From the NCBI GenBank assembly GCA_900544795.1, contig UQWM01000007.1, positions 1-64,000 of the forward strand: a stretch of DNA of 64,000 bases, in the 5' to 3' direction. A program made the translations under genes and the position numbers. The stretch is from an uncultured Phascolarctobacterium sp. (GTDB lineage: Bacteria > Bacillota > Negativicutes > Acidaminococcales > Acidaminococcaceae). The notes under the pieces are model-generated. The model saw only the letters and a list, made by a program, of their open reading frames with translations, was not told the origin of the DNA and made no database searches. Below are positions 52,457-62,099 of this stretch, one piece after another (within the stretch, counting starts at the first letter, position 1; every line of letters starts with the position of its first letter).

Positions 52457-54364
52457 TCAGTCGATGATATTTTGTTTATAGTCGTGGTAGCTGCTGCGCA
52501 GAACTTCCATTGTTTTGACCATTTCCAGCTTCAGCTTGGAGGCAGAGTCAAAATCATTGCGGGCAAAGGCTTCACGGATCATAGTGAAAATGCAGGGAGT
52601 TTCAGTGGAATCTTTAGCCAGCGTTACACGCAGGGCCGCGATCTTTTCCCACAGCTCGTCGTCGCATTTGTTATAGAAGCCGGTGTCGTGCAGGCATTTC
52701 ATCGCTGCGATCTCGGCATGGAATTCGGGGATCATCCTGTTCAGCAGTTCGGTCTGCCAACGAATCAGCGCACCTTTAGCAAAGGAATCAATAAATTCTG
52801 CGCGCAGGATGTTTCCGTTAGTCAGGGCAGCTTTCTTTTCGGGATATTTAGTGAAGCCGCACATATTTTCCCATACGGTTGCAGGCGGTTTGCCAAACAG
52901 GTGGCTGCGCTCTGCTTCGGTAAAGTCTTCAAATACGTCTTCTTCACTGCGGTACTGTCGGTCTGTTTCCAAATAGAAGCCTTCTTCGCCTGCCTTTTTA
53001 GACAGTTCTGCTTCCAACTCTTTCAGGTTTTTACCAGATTCTACGCAGGCTTTGATACCGTCCCACATAGCCAGGTAGAAAGCAGCAATGGCGATATAGG
53101 TATTGGTGTAAGGGTTGGGCGAACGCATTTCGATGCGAGTCGCCAGCGGGCTGCCGATGTCGCGGATCAGGCCTGCCAAAATAGTACGGTTACGAGAAGG
53201 GACCTGCGGACTGATACCCAAAGAGGTAACGATGCAGACAGGAGCCTCGAAACCGGGTTTAAGACGGTTTAAGGAGTCGATAGTTGCAGAAATGAAGGGA
53301 TTGATGACCTCGTAGTTTTTCAGCAGGCCCATCATAGAACCATAGCCGATAGCCGAGAGAAAATCTTCCGTCATATCGCCGGGGGTGAACAGGTTGACGA
53401 TTTTACCGTTTTTCATTTTAGCGGCAATACCAACATGGGTATGCTCGCCGCTGCCTGCTACGCCGGGGATCGGTTTAGCCTGGAAGGATACTTCCAGACC
53501 GTTCATGCGAAATACCTCTTTCACGATGATGCGTGCCAAAAGTTCGTTATCGGCAGTTTGCAGTCCGACGCTGAACTTCCAGTCTACTTCCAGCTGTTCC
53601 ATAACGTGAGTCATGTGTCCGGCACCGTCGATCTGACCACGGACGCCGCCACATTCTTTATGGCCCATTTCCGGCTCCAGGCCGTAGGCTTCCATCATTT
53701 CGATTGTTTGCTCTAAAGCGGTACGCACGTTGCCGCGGGTACGCTGCCAGTATTGTTCCTGCATCATCTGCGACGAGGAAAGCGCATCGATAGGAGCATC
53801 TTCACGGGGAGATTTGACCCAGAATTCCAGCTCGGTAGCACAGGTGAAAACCAGTTTTTCGATTTGAGACAGGTCGATATGCTCCAAACCTGCGATCTGC
53901 GGATGTTTTTTGAATAGCTCCAGCAGCTGCGCTTCCACATAGTCCAAGCTGTTTTGCAGAATGGAACGAGAGTCTACGAAGATCTCGTTGTGGATCAAAA
54001 AGCAGGGGATACGCAAGGTACCCACCATTTTGCCGGTAGCTGCATCAAAGTGCTCGTAGTTATAGTCAACGTACCAGTTTACGTTTTTATCGACTTTCAT
54101 ATCTACACGGGCGTTGTTGAGGGTGGCGATGCCGGTCAGCACAACGGAAGAACCGTCGGTTTGGGCTGCCATACCTTCGAGGAAGTCGGGCATATCTTCA
54201 ATAAATAAGCTGATGGGCACTTTTTCGTCAGTGTCGTTGCCAGCAAAGTCCACGCCCATAAAAGAGACGAATTTAATCTCGGGATGAGCCTCCAATAAGC
54301 TTTTCAAGACTTCGGGCTTTTGTTGCTCCGGGGTAATGTAGTACAGCATTTCTCTGTTCATCAT
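52457..54364 (-). CDS. glnA: Glutamine synthetase, long (about 635-residue) form
   Basis: A 635-residue glutamine synthetase-fold protein, longer than the usual 440-470 of GSI and shorter than about 700 of GSIII. Core motifs are TCATELEFWV (metal Glu), PIPGVAGSGEHTHVGIA (ammonia/ATP site), SRNRTILAGLIR (glutamate-binding Arg region) and EMRSPNPYTNTYIAIAA. An extra C-terminal helical extension follows from about 470. It makes glutamine from glutamate and ammonia. I chose ATG 54364; GTG 54373 and ATG 54361 are alternatives. The SD is separated from all of them by a hairpin. Confidence 0.85.
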   Translation of the reverse strand: MMNREMLYYITPEQQKPEVLKSLLEAHPEIKFVSFMGVDFAGNDTDEKVPISLFIEDMPDFLEGMAAQTDGSSVVLTGIATLNNARVDMKVDKNVNWYVDYNYEHFDAATGKMVGTLRIPCFLIHNEIFVDSRSILQNSLDYVEAQLLELFKKHPQIAGLEHIDLSQIEKLVFTCATELEFWVKSPREDAPIDALSSSQMMQEQYWQRTRGNVRTALEQTIEMMEAYGLEPEMGHKECGGVRGQIDGAGHMTHVMEQLEVDWKFSVGLQTADNELLARIIVKEVFRMNGLEVSFQAKPIPGVAGSGEHTHVGIAAKMKNGKIVNLFTPGDMTEDFLSAIGYGSMMGLLKNYEVINPFISATIDSLNRLKPGFEAPVCIVTSLGISPQVPSRNRTILAGLIRDIGSPLATRIEMRSPNPYTNTYIAIAAFYLAMWDGIKACVESGKNLKELEAELSKKAGEEGFYLETDRQYRSEEDVFEDFTEAERSHLFGKPPATVWENMCGFTKYPEKKAALTNGNILRAEFIDSFAKGALIRWQTELLNRMIPEFHAEIAAMKCLHDTGFYNKCDDELWEKIAALRVTLAKDSTETPCIFTMIREAFARNDFDSASKLKLEMVKTMEVLRSSYHDYKQNIID

Positions 54365-54369
54365 AATAG

Positions 54370-54511
54370 TCACATGCGGCTCTTAGCCGCGCTCCTTTCC
54401 CTATACTGCAAACAAAATATAAAAAGGACCTTTCTGATTTTGACAACAAAATAGAAAGATCCCCATTGATCTGATGTCTCCATTATAGCAAAGGTCAGTA
54501 AATTTTGTCCA
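54370..54511 (-). promoter_or_regulatory. glnA promoter and structured leader with attenuator-like terminator
   Basis: On the minus strand a strong promoter (TGGACA 54506-54511, 18 bases, TATAAT 54482-54487) is followed after only about 15 bases by an intrinsic terminator. Its arms are 54426-54435 and 54453-54462, with an inner ATTTTG/CAAAAT stem and a T5 tail. Then come AAGGAG (54392-54397), a 6-bp hairpin (54376-54381 with 54385-54390) and ATGTGA, a start directly followed by a stop (54370-54375), before the glnA ATG. A second possible promoter (TTGTCA plus a TTATAT-like -10) overlaps the terminator. Confidence 0.65.
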
Positions 54512-54564
54512 GTGTTAAAAACAAACTTTAGCATATTTTTGCAAAATATGCACTGTACTTCAGG

Positions 54565-55599
54565 TCAATCGCTCAAAAGCTTGATGATTATTTCTTCCAG
54601 CTTTTCAAACTGCCTGCCACCATAACGCACTTCGATGTTAAGCTGCGACAGCTCCAGCAACGCCCGTTCCAGTTCGCCCAGTTGAAAGCGGCGGCTTTGC
54701 TCGATCATTTTTTTTATGGCAAAGGGTGCGGCTTTTAATTCCGAGGCGATCTCAGCTTGGGACGCTCGTCCTTCCAGCAGCTCTTTGACCCTGCCTAAAC
54801 GGCGTACCTGAAAAGAGATCAGTCCGCACAGTGCCAGTACTGTATTGCCGTGCTTACGCTCTTCGCCCAACAGCTGCAAGGCCTGCCCCAGCCGTTTTTC
54901 GGCGATAGCGTTTAAAAGAGCGAAACGCGATACTTCGGGCAGAGCGGCAAAAACCTGTTCCACGTCGTTTTGCGTCCAAATCTTGCGCTGACCGGCATAG
55001 ACGGCCAGCTTCTCTATTTCCTGCTCTAAAAGCAGCAGCGGCGCGTTATCGGTCACCGACAGGTATTCCATGATCGTCTGCGAAGCCTCGTAATCGAAGC
55101 GGCAACCACGTACGGCAGCCTGTTCGTCGAGCCAGGGCTTCAGCTGGTAAGCTTTGACCGGCTTGCACTCCACCATGGCCGCCGTTTTGAGCAGGCTTTT
55201 ATACAGCTTGCTGCGTTTGTCTATTTTTTCGCCTAATACCAGCACCTGACAGTGGTCCGGTACATCAGCCAGCAGCACAGCCAGTTCTTCCTGCTGCTGC
55301 TTGCGTTTTTCACCGGCGTCCTTACCGCCCCACAGTTTTTCGTCCTTCAGCACTACCAGGCTGCGGCCCGAAAAAAAGGGATAGGTATTGATAACGGCAG
55401 ACAGCTCTTTTAAATCGGTGTCACGCTCAAAAACAGTGACTTCCCTGTCTTCCTGCGCAGCGTCGCCAAAAACAGCCTGCGGCAAAGCAGCGGCTATTTT
55501 ATCCTTGTAATAGCCTTCTTCGCCGAAAACTGCGATCACGCTTGCGACCTGTTCTCCCTTGTGCAGCTGCTGCATAATTTTTTCTGCCGTTATCTCCAT
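54565..55599 (-). CDS. holA: DNA polymerase III delta subunit
   Basis: A 344-residue HolA, the clamp-loader subunit that opens the beta clamp. Family features: an N-terminal AAA+-like domain with VIAVFGEEGYYKDKI and NTYPFFSGRSLVVLKDEKLW, the LPDH-like DVPDHCQVLVLGEKIDKRSKLYK segment, and the C-terminal helical collar (FALLNAIAEKRLGQALQLL). AAGGAG precedes the ATG. It has no Walker A, as usual for delta. It is read toward glnA but lies before the glnA promoter. Confidence 0.92.
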   Translation of the reverse strand: MEITAEKIMQQLHKGEQVASVIAVFGEEGYYKDKIAAALPQAVFGDAAQEDREVTVFERDTDLKELSAVINTYPFFSGRSLVVLKDEKLWGGKDAGEKRKQQQEELAVLLADVPDHCQVLVLGEKIDKRSKLYKSLLKTAAMVECKPVKAYQLKPWLDEQAAVRGCRFDYEASQTIMEYLSVTDNAPLLLLEQEIEKLAVYAGQRKIWTQNDVEQVFAALPEVSRFALLNAIAEKRLGQALQLLGEERKHGNTVLALCGLISFQVRRLGRVKELLEGRASQAEIASELKAAPFAIKKMIEQSRRFQLGELERALLELSQLNIEVRYGGRQFEKLEEIIIKLLSD

Positions 55600-55630
55600 G
55601 TATATACTCCTTAAAATCGTTGCTTATCGT

Positions 55631-55963
55631 TTAATGGGTGTAATCAAAATAGGTGATGCCATCGCCCTGATCCTGTGCTACCAGCTGCTGCATCCTTTTG
55701 GCAAAGGGACAGGGGTAACCAATAGGGGTACCCTTATGGATGCATGATGCAAAAGCTATCGCATCGGCACCGCGTTTGACCAGCTCACGAGCCCGCAAAA
55801 CAGCTTTTTTACCGGGGCAACCACCGCAGCTGCAAAAGCCAATGATCTCTATTTCTTCAGTCACAGCGGCAAATGCGCCTGTTTTTTCGCGCACAGCTTT
55901 AAAATCGGCCGTACCGGGGCAATAATCTTCCGTTTGCATACATCTGATGATACCTAGCTTCAT
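55631..55963 (-). CDS. CGGC domain-containing protein
   Basis: A 110-residue protein with the family signature GFCSCGGCPGKKAVLRARELVKRGADAIAFASCIHKG and an N-terminal GIIRCMQTEDYCPG. The cysteines and His probably bind metal. No biochemical function is established to my knowledge. GGAGG lies about ten bases before the ATG. It lies between a Cys-rich small gene and holA on the same strand. Confidence 0.82.
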   Translation of the reverse strand: MKLGIIRCMQTEDYCPGTADFKAVREKTGAFAAVTEEIEIIGFCSCGGCPGKKAVLRARELVKRGADAIAFASCIHKGTPIGYPCPFAKRMQQLVAQDQGDGITYFDYTH

Positions 55964-56022
55964 AAAAAACCGCCTCCATCAAACACTACCGTGTAAAGCT
56001 ATTGCTAAAAATTCCTCTATGT

Positions 56023-56280
56023 TTATTTCTGCGCCCACTTACGGCAGCGCGCTATTTTTGGTGCCGGGTCGAAGCCTTCTTCTACCCCCATCGTAGCAAG
56101 CATAGCGCAAGGGAATAAGTCACACTCACCACAGTGATCAAGCTTTTTGCTTTCACAGCAGCTTTTAACACCACAGTCGCCACCCCAAAAAGGCTTTGCC
56201 ATATTAAGGCAGCCTTTGCATCCAACCTGCCCTTTCCGTGTGCAGCTGTTGCAGCTAACGCCGCAGCGCGATTCAAACAT
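56023..56280 (-). CDS. Small Cys-rich DUF3795-like protein
   Basis: An 85-residue protein with 12 cysteines or so in CxxCxxC-type groups (RCGVSCNSCTRKG, CKGCLNMAKPFWGGDCGVKSCC, HCGECDLFPC), the pattern of DUF3795-type metal-binding proteins. The start at 56280 has GAGGTG six bases upstream; the frame extends 11 codons beyond without a site. Neighbour of another Cys-rich small gene; function unknown. Confidence 0.72.
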   Translation of the reverse strand: MFESRCGVSCNSCTRKGQVGCKGCLNMAKPFWGGDCGVKSCCESKKLDHCGECDLFPCAMLATMGVEEGFDPAPKIARCRKWAQK

Positions 56281-56385
56281 AACGGCACCTCTTTCTGCAA
56301 CTACCACTATCATTATACTTATATTATAGCAACGACAGGCTGTTTTAGTAAATTCTATTATTGTATTGCTGCTGCCTCGCCGCTG

Positions 56386-58794
56386 CTAAAAAAATTCTTT
56401 TTGATACCGATAACTATAACATTTTACCCGTCCTGCGTCAAAAGTGATTTTAAGAGCGCCGGACAAGTCGGTGCGCCAGACATTTGCCCCGCTGGCAGCA
56501 AGCCTGTGCAGGGTTTCGCCGCCTGGATGCCCGTAGCCATTGCCGGCACCGACGGAGATGACCGCCACCTGTGGACTGACTGCCGTCAGAAAAGGCGTAC
56601 AGGAAGAATTGTTGCTGCCGTGGTGGCTGACCTTTAAGACCTGCGCCTGTTGCATCTGACTTGTCGCCAGCAGTTCTTCCTCTTCCGTAGCGTCGCCTGT
56701 AAAAACGATGCTGCCGTCTGCGCCTGCCACACGCACGATCAGCGAGCTTTCGTTGGCGTCGGTGCCGACGTTATTAAAGGGCGCACTGACTACCTGCACC
56801 ATAGTATTGCCCAGGTAATAACTGTCGCCAGCAGCGGCATATACTATTTTTGCCCCGGTATTTTGCAGCAGACTGGCTACATCTAACGATGGTTGTTCCT
56901 GTGGCAGAATGATTGTCTTTATAGGCAGGCTTTTGGCTACTGCCGCAGCACCACCGGCGTGGTCGTGATGGCCGTGGCTCAACAGCAGCAAATCAAGGCT
57001 GCGGATACCCAAATAGCGCAGATAGGGCAAAATGATACGGCTGCCCGTATCGTAATCGCCGCGCAGGCCACCGCAATCTACCAGCAGTGTTTGCCGCTTT
57101 GGCGTGATAACAAGGGCTGCGTCGCCCTGGCCCACATCGATAAAATGCACGGTCAACGGCTGTGGCCGCAGTTTTTCGTAACCGCCTACACCCAGCAGTG
57201 CCGCACAGCAGAGTCCAACCAGCAGGCGGCGTTCTTTAGTTGTAAAATCGTCCCAGCTACTGCTGTTAAAAAGGAGCACCAGCAATAAATAATAAATGGC
57301 ACTGCACAACCATGGCCAGCTACCAACAGTAATTGTAGCCCAGCTCCAGCCTGCGGCAAAATGGATAACATGCAAAAGTGGTGCCATAAGCCATCCTGCC
57401 ACCATTAAACACAGCTGACCTGCGCCCCACAGAGGCAGCAAGGCCAAGCCTGCCAAAGTCAGCAGCATAGCACCCTCTAAAAGCGGCACCAACAGCAAAT
57501 TGGCCACCAGGCCCACTAGCGACAGCTGATGAAAATAGTGCACTAAAAATGGCAGCGCTGCCAGCTGCGCCGTTAAGGCTACCGCCAGCACTTCGCCCAC
57601 GCCAACCGGTAAAAACCGCGTGCAATAACCGCTGATGGCAGGATACAGATAAAGCAATCCCGCCGTCGTGGCAAAGGAAAGCTGAAAACCTGCGTCCCAT
57701 AACCAGCGCGGTTCATAACAAAGCAGCAGCAAAATCACCCCGCAGAAAATATTACTGCGTTGGGGCAAACGATCGCCTTCCCCTGCCAGCAAAAAAGCCA
57801 GCGACATTATTAAAGCACGCAGCACCGGTGGTTTGAAGCCGCACAACGCCGCATAAAACAGCAAAATACTGACTACAATAACCAATGCATAAGGCGTGCG
57901 CCTGCGCAGCAGCAACAGCAGAAAGCCGGTGAGCAATGCGATGTGCGTGCCCGATACGGCCAGCAAATGTGCCAAGCCAAGATTGGCAAAATCTATGCGG
58001 GTCTGGTCGTCGATGCCGTCGTAACCGCCCAAAGTCACACCTGCCAAAACTGCTCCGGCCTGTCCCGATACAGCAGCTTGCAGCTGGCGGCGTAAAAAGC
58101 TGCTTACAGCGGCGATGCGTTCACCCAGGCTCAAACTGCCGCCATATAGTTGCAGCTGGCTGCCGCTTACCGTCATGCGTCCCTGCACGCCATGCAGTTC
58201 GTTCCACAGCGCTCCGTCCCAACTACCCGGATTAGCAAAATCAGTCAACGGTTTAAGCATGCCCTGCACAGCCACCTGACCACTTATTTTCTCACCAACC
58301 GTTATATTTTTAACAAACACCCGTACCTTACCGGCAACGGCGGTTCTGCTTGCTTTGTCCGCTTTGCTTACAGCTGTTGCGGGCAGTTCCGATACAACCC
58401 CCGGGGTTGTATTTTGCCCACTGCCTCCCAGCTGCATGGCAGTGCAGTTAAGCACAAAACTGGTACCCTGCTCTTTTGTTTTAACGCTGCCTGCTTCCAC
58501 CGTGCCGTAGACCATTGCCTCCTGACCGGTGCAAGCTGATATGGCAAGCTGTGGTTGGCGTACAGCACCACCGCCAACTACAGCGCCACAGCCAAAAAAC
58601 AGGCCCGCTCCCACGGCTGCCATAATTTTTACATCCGCCTGCCGCCGATAAGCGACCACCAACAAAACTAACAGCAGCGCCGCCAAAGCACCTGCCAGCC
58701 ATAAAGGCAGCACCTTACCTAAGCCCAAATGGCACCCCAGCACAAAGGCCAGCGCAGCCCCCAACAGCAGCTTCTCCAGTTCACCCCGCATCAC
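56386..58794 (-). CDS. comEC: DNA internalisation channel ComEC/Rec2
   Basis: An 802-residue ComEC. Parts in order: N-terminal membrane helices, the DUF4131-type OB domain (about 100-220), the competence-domain helices with LAHLLAVSGTHIALL and FKPPVLRALIMSLAFLLAGE, and a C-terminal metallo-beta-lactamase domain with VHFIDVGQGDAALV, LLLSHGHHDHAGGAAAV and VLKVSHHGSNNS. It carries transforming DNA across the inner membrane. The start overlaps the comEA stop by four bases. Confidence 0.95.
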   Translation of the reverse strand: MMRGELEKLLLGAALAFVLGCHLGLGKVLPLWLAGALAALLLVLLVVAYRRQADVKIMAAVGAGLFFGCGAVVGGGAVRQPQLAISACTGQEAMVYGTVEAGSVKTKEQGTSFVLNCTAMQLGGSGQNTTPGVVSELPATAVSKADKASRTAVAGKVRVFVKNITVGEKISGQVAVQGMLKPLTDFANPGSWDGALWNELHGVQGRMTVSGSQLQLYGGSLSLGERIAAVSSFLRRQLQAAVSGQAGAVLAGVTLGGYDGIDDQTRIDFANLGLAHLLAVSGTHIALLTGFLLLLLRRRTPYALVIVVSILLFYAALCGFKPPVLRALIMSLAFLLAGEGDRLPQRSNIFCGVILLLLCYEPRWLWDAGFQLSFATTAGLLYLYPAISGYCTRFLPVGVGEVLAVALTAQLAALPFLVHYFHQLSLVGLVANLLLVPLLEGAMLLTLAGLALLPLWGAGQLCLMVAGWLMAPLLHVIHFAAGWSWATITVGSWPWLCSAIYYLLLVLLFNSSSWDDFTTKERRLLVGLCCAALLGVGGYEKLRPQPLTVHFIDVGQGDAALVITPKRQTLLVDCGGLRGDYDTGSRIILPYLRYLGIRSLDLLLLSHGHHDHAGGAAAVAKSLPIKTIILPQEQPSLDVASLLQNTGAKIVYAAAGDSYYLGNTMVQVVSAPFNNVGTDANESSLIVRVAGADGSIVFTGDATEEEELLATSQMQQAQVLKVSHHGSNNSSCTPFLTAVSPQVAVISVGAGNGYGHPGGETLHRLAASGANVWRTDLSGALKITFDAGRVKCYSYRYQKEFF

Positions 58795-59441
58795 AGCTCC
58801 AAATAAGGCTGCATTTTGGCAAATTTAGCTTTGCCGATGCCTTTTACCTGCATAATCTCGTCTACACTGCCAAAGCTATGTGTATCACGATATTCCACAA
58901 TGCGCTGCGCCGTTACTGTACCCACGCCGGGCAAAGCTGTCAGCTCTGCTGCCGATGCCGTATTCAGGTGCACCTTGCCCATAGTTTTAGCTGCTGACGG
59001 CCTGTTGCCAGACATTGCTGCTACCGGACTGACCACGCTGTTACTGCCTGTGCCGACAACGCCAGCACCGTTACTACTACCAGCTACACCCTGCTCCCGC
59101 AGCGCTTTGCCACTAAGACGCGGCACATTGACCTGCATCCCGTCCTTCAACAACTTAGCTAAATTCACCTTATCCCGGTTAGCCTCCGGCGTCATACCTC
59201 CGGCAGCGGCAATGGCCGCCGTGGCCCTGCTGCCTGCGGGCACCTGGTACAAGCCCGGTTTAGCCACCGCGCCGCTTACATATACCTGCACGCCTTGGGT
59301 CTGCACTGCACTTACCCCGGCCGGTATAGCTGCTGCCGGCTGGCTGGTTTCAGGCGGCGCCGATCCCAGCAAACTTCCTCCTGCACATAAAACTACGGCG
59401 GCTCCCAGTGCCGCCACCTTCCCACGCAATCGCTGCTGCAT
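58791..59441 (-). CDS. comEA: Competence DNA-binding protein ComEA
   Basis: A 216-residue exported protein with a signal or anchor (VAALGAAVVLCAGGSLL), a SLBB domain (VYVSGAVAKPGLYQVPAG, about 60-120) and C-terminal helix-hairpin-helix repeats (LNTASAAELTALPGVGTVTAQRIVEYR) that bind DNA. The start at 59441 follows AGGGG. The frame extends upstream through the leuS terminator, which is not coding. It delivers DNA to ComEC, with which it is translationally coupled. Confidence 0.93.
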   Translation of the reverse strand: MQQRLRGKVAALGAAVVLCAGGSLLGSAPPETSQPAAAIPAGVSAVQTQGVQVYVSGAVAKPGLYQVPAGSRATAAIAAAGGMTPEANRDKVNLAKLLKDGMQVNVPRLSGKALREQGVAGSSNGAGVVGTGSNSVVSPVAAMSGNRPSAAKTMGKVHLNTASAAELTALPGVGTVTAQRIVEYRDTHSFGSVDEIMQVKGIGKAKFAKMQPYLEL

Positions 59442-59470
59442 CAAACTATCCCCTTTGGAACGCAAAAAAA

Positions 59471-59518
59471 CAGAGCCCCTAAGGTCAACAATAAATTCGT
59501 TATACCTTAGGAACTCTG
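59471..59518 (-). terminator. Terminator of leuS
   Basis: A 15-bp stem with two wobbles (59471-59485 with 59504-59518) followed by T7 on the minus strand, between leuS and comEA. Confidence 0.9.
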
Positions 59519-59575
59519 CCATAGCGTCTTTATAATGTGATCTCGCTGATCCTGCTATTTAATTTTGTCCACCCG

Positions 59576-62068
59576 TCAAGGTTTGGCAACGATGTTGACC
59601 AAACGTCCAGGTACACAGACGATTTTTACGATTTTGCTCGTATCGACCATAGCGGCGATATTAGCATCGGCCAAAGCCATTTTTTCCAGTTCTTCCTTAC
59701 CGGCTTCGGCAGGAACTACCAGGCGGCCTTTGACCTTGCCGTTGATTTGCAGCACGATCTCTACATTGTCCACCTTCATGGCTTCCTCATCAGCCTGCGG
59801 CCAGCTTTGAGCATGAACACTGCTGTTTTCGTCGATAACGCCATGCCACAATTCGTCGGTAACATGGGGCACGAAGGGAGCCAACAGGCGTATCAAAGCG
59901 GAAACAGTCTCATAAACCAGGCCGGCATTGTAATTTTTTTGTGCTTCTTTGTAAACATACAAAGCGTTGACCAATTCCATCATGGCGCTGATAGCGGTAT
60001 TGAAATTGAAGCGCTGCTCAATATCGTCGGTAACCTTTTTAATAGTGCTGTGCAGCACGCGGCGAAGCTCTTTATCGGCTTCATCCAGCGTGGCGGTATC
60101 ATAGCTGGTAACCTTTTGTGCCAGCTGGCCCTGGAAGTGGCTAACGATACGCCAAACACGGTTGATGAAACGGAAGGAGCCTTCTACGCCCTGATCGCTC
60201 CACTCCAGTTCTCTTTCAGGCGGAGCGGCAAACATAATGAACAGACGTGCCGTATCGGCGCCGTATTTAGTAATGATCTCTTCCGGCGAAACAACGTTGC
60301 CCAAAGATTTACTCATTTTAGCGCCGTCTTTAATAACCATGCCCTGCGTAAGCAGGTTGCTGAAGGGCTCGTCATATTTAACAAGTCCTGCGTCGCGCAG
60401 TACCTTCATAAAGAAACGAGAATACAGCAAATGCAGGATCGCATGTTCGATCCCGCCGATATATTGGTCGACCGGAGCCCAGTAATCTACAGCTTCTTTG
60501 CTAAAGGGGGCAGCGTCGTTTTTCGGGTCGGTATAACGCAGATAATACCAGGAAGAACACAGGAAGGTGTCCATGGTATCGGTCTCGCGGCGGGCAGGCT
60601 TGCCGCACTGCGGACAGGTACAGTTAACGAAGCTGTCGCTGGTAGCCAACGGTGACAAGTTAACGGAATCGAACTTCACATCCTCCGGCAAACGTACCGG
60701 CAATTCTGCTTCCGGTACCAAAACTTCGCCGCAGTCGGGGCAGTAAACGATAGGGATCGGTGCACCCCAATAGCGCTGACGGCTGATGAGCCAATCACGC
60801 AGACGGTAGTTGACATGGCGTGAGCCAAAGCCCTGCTCTTCTGCATAGTCCATAATGGCTTTTATAGCCTCGTGCATTTCCATGCCGCTGAACTGGGCGG
60901 AGTTGACCAGTACGCCTTCTTTTTCCTCGTAGGCCTTAGTCATTTCTTCGACCTGTAATTCCTGGTCTTTCGGGGTAACGACTACGATCTTATCCAGACC
61001 GTATTTATCGGCAAACATCCAGTCGCGTTGGTCGCCTGTAGGCACGCCCATAACGGCGCCGGTGCCGTAATCATATAAAACATAGTTAGTGACCCAGATC
61101 TCGACCTGACGGCCGTTGAACGGGTTGATGGCATATTTGCCGGTAAAGATACCTTCTTTTTCAGACTCGCCGGAGGTGCGCTCCAGGTCGGACTGATTGC
61201 GAACACGGGCGCAGAAAGCCCTGATCTCGTCAGCCTTGGGATTGCCTTCGCACAGCTTTTCAACCATGGGATGCTCGGCAGCCAGCACTACGAAAGTGAT
61301 GCCATAAGCCGTATCCGGGCGGGTAGTATAAACAGGCAGCTTGGCGTCGATGCAAGGCACGTCAAGGCTGAATTCCAACCCTTCGCTGCGGCCGATCCAG
61401 TTTTTCTGCATGGTTTTAACCCGTTCGGGCCAGCCATTTAAAAGTTTCAAATCGTCCAGCAGCTCTTCCGCATAATCGGTGATTTTAAAGAACCATTGCT
61501 CCAGGTCTTTTTTGATCACTTCATGGTCACAGCGCCAGCATTTGCCGTCGATAACCTGCTCGTTAGCCAAAACGGTGTTACATTCGTTGCACCAGTTAAC
61601 GGCGGATTTTTTCTTTACAGCCAGGCCGCGTTTATAAAACAATTCAAAGAACCATTGAGTCCATTTGTAATAATCTTCCTTACAGGTAGCAACTTCACGA
61701 TCCCAATCATAAGACAGGCCCAGCTCTTTTTGCTGACGGGTCATATTGGCGATGTTTTCCATCGTCCATTTCGCCGGGTGGATGCCATGTTTGATCGCGG
61801 CATTCTCGGCCGGCATACCAAAGGAGTCCCAGCCCATCGGATGCAGCACGTTAAAGCCGTTCATGGTACGGAAACGGGCCACCACGTCGCCGATGGAATA
61901 GTTGCGGACATGGCCCATATGCAGGTTGCCCGAAGGATAGGGGAACATTTCCAGCACATAGGATTTGGGTTTGCTGGCATCAATGTCAGTCTTAAAAGTT
62001 TTGTTATCTTCCCAATATTTTTGCCATTTAGTTTCTATGGCATGGGGAGCATATTTTTCTTCGATCAT
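59576..62068 (-). CDS. leuS: Leucyl-tRNA synthetase
   Basis: An 830-residue LeuRS. Motifs: FPYPSGNLHMGHVRNY (HIGH), a zinc-type CNECNTVLANEQ...CWRC segment, the CP1 editing domain with TTRPDTAYGITFVVLAAEHP, a second zinc knuckle near CPDCGEVL and CPQCGKPARR, and GAKMSKSLGN (KMSKS). The C-terminal domain ends in the EIVLQING-type block. Of two ATGs I prefer 62068, 11 bases from AGGAGG; the one at 62077 is two bases from it. Controlled by a T-box. Confidence 0.97.
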   Translation of the reverse strand: MIEEKYAPHAIETKWQKYWEDNKTFKTDIDASKPKSYVLEMFPYPSGNLHMGHVRNYSIGDVVARFRTMNGFNVLHPMGWDSFGMPAENAAIKHGIHPAKWTMENIANMTRQQKELGLSYDWDREVATCKEDYYKWTQWFFELFYKRGLAVKKKSAVNWCNECNTVLANEQVIDGKCWRCDHEVIKKDLEQWFFKITDYAEELLDDLKLLNGWPERVKTMQKNWIGRSEGLEFSLDVPCIDAKLPVYTTRPDTAYGITFVVLAAEHPMVEKLCEGNPKADEIRAFCARVRNQSDLERTSGESEKEGIFTGKYAINPFNGRQVEIWVTNYVLYDYGTGAVMGVPTGDQRDWMFADKYGLDKIVVVTPKDQELQVEEMTKAYEEKEGVLVNSAQFSGMEMHEAIKAIMDYAEEQGFGSRHVNYRLRDWLISRQRYWGAPIPIVYCPDCGEVLVPEAELPVRLPEDVKFDSVNLSPLATSDSFVNCTCPQCGKPARRETDTMDTFLCSSWYYLRYTDPKNDAAPFSKEAVDYWAPVDQYIGGIEHAILHLLYSRFFMKVLRDAGLVKYDEPFSNLLTQGMVIKDGAKMSKSLGNVVSPEEIITKYGADTARLFIMFAAPPERELEWSDQGVEGSFRFINRVWRIVSHFQGQLAQKVTSYDTATLDEADKELRRVLHSTIKKVTDDIEQRFNFNTAISAMMELVNALYVYKEAQKNYNAGLVYETVSALIRLLAPFVPHVTDELWHGVIDENSSVHAQSWPQADEEAMKVDNVEIVLQINGKVKGRLVVPAEAGKEELEKMALADANIAAMVDTSKIVKIVCVPGRLVNIVAKP

Positions 62069-62099
62069 TCTTAACATAACCTCCTAAAAGTTTAATTGC

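Noticed and set aside
59537..60655. A 372-codon plus-strand frame
   Set aside because: Antisense to leuS, whose class I synthetase motifs are clear.
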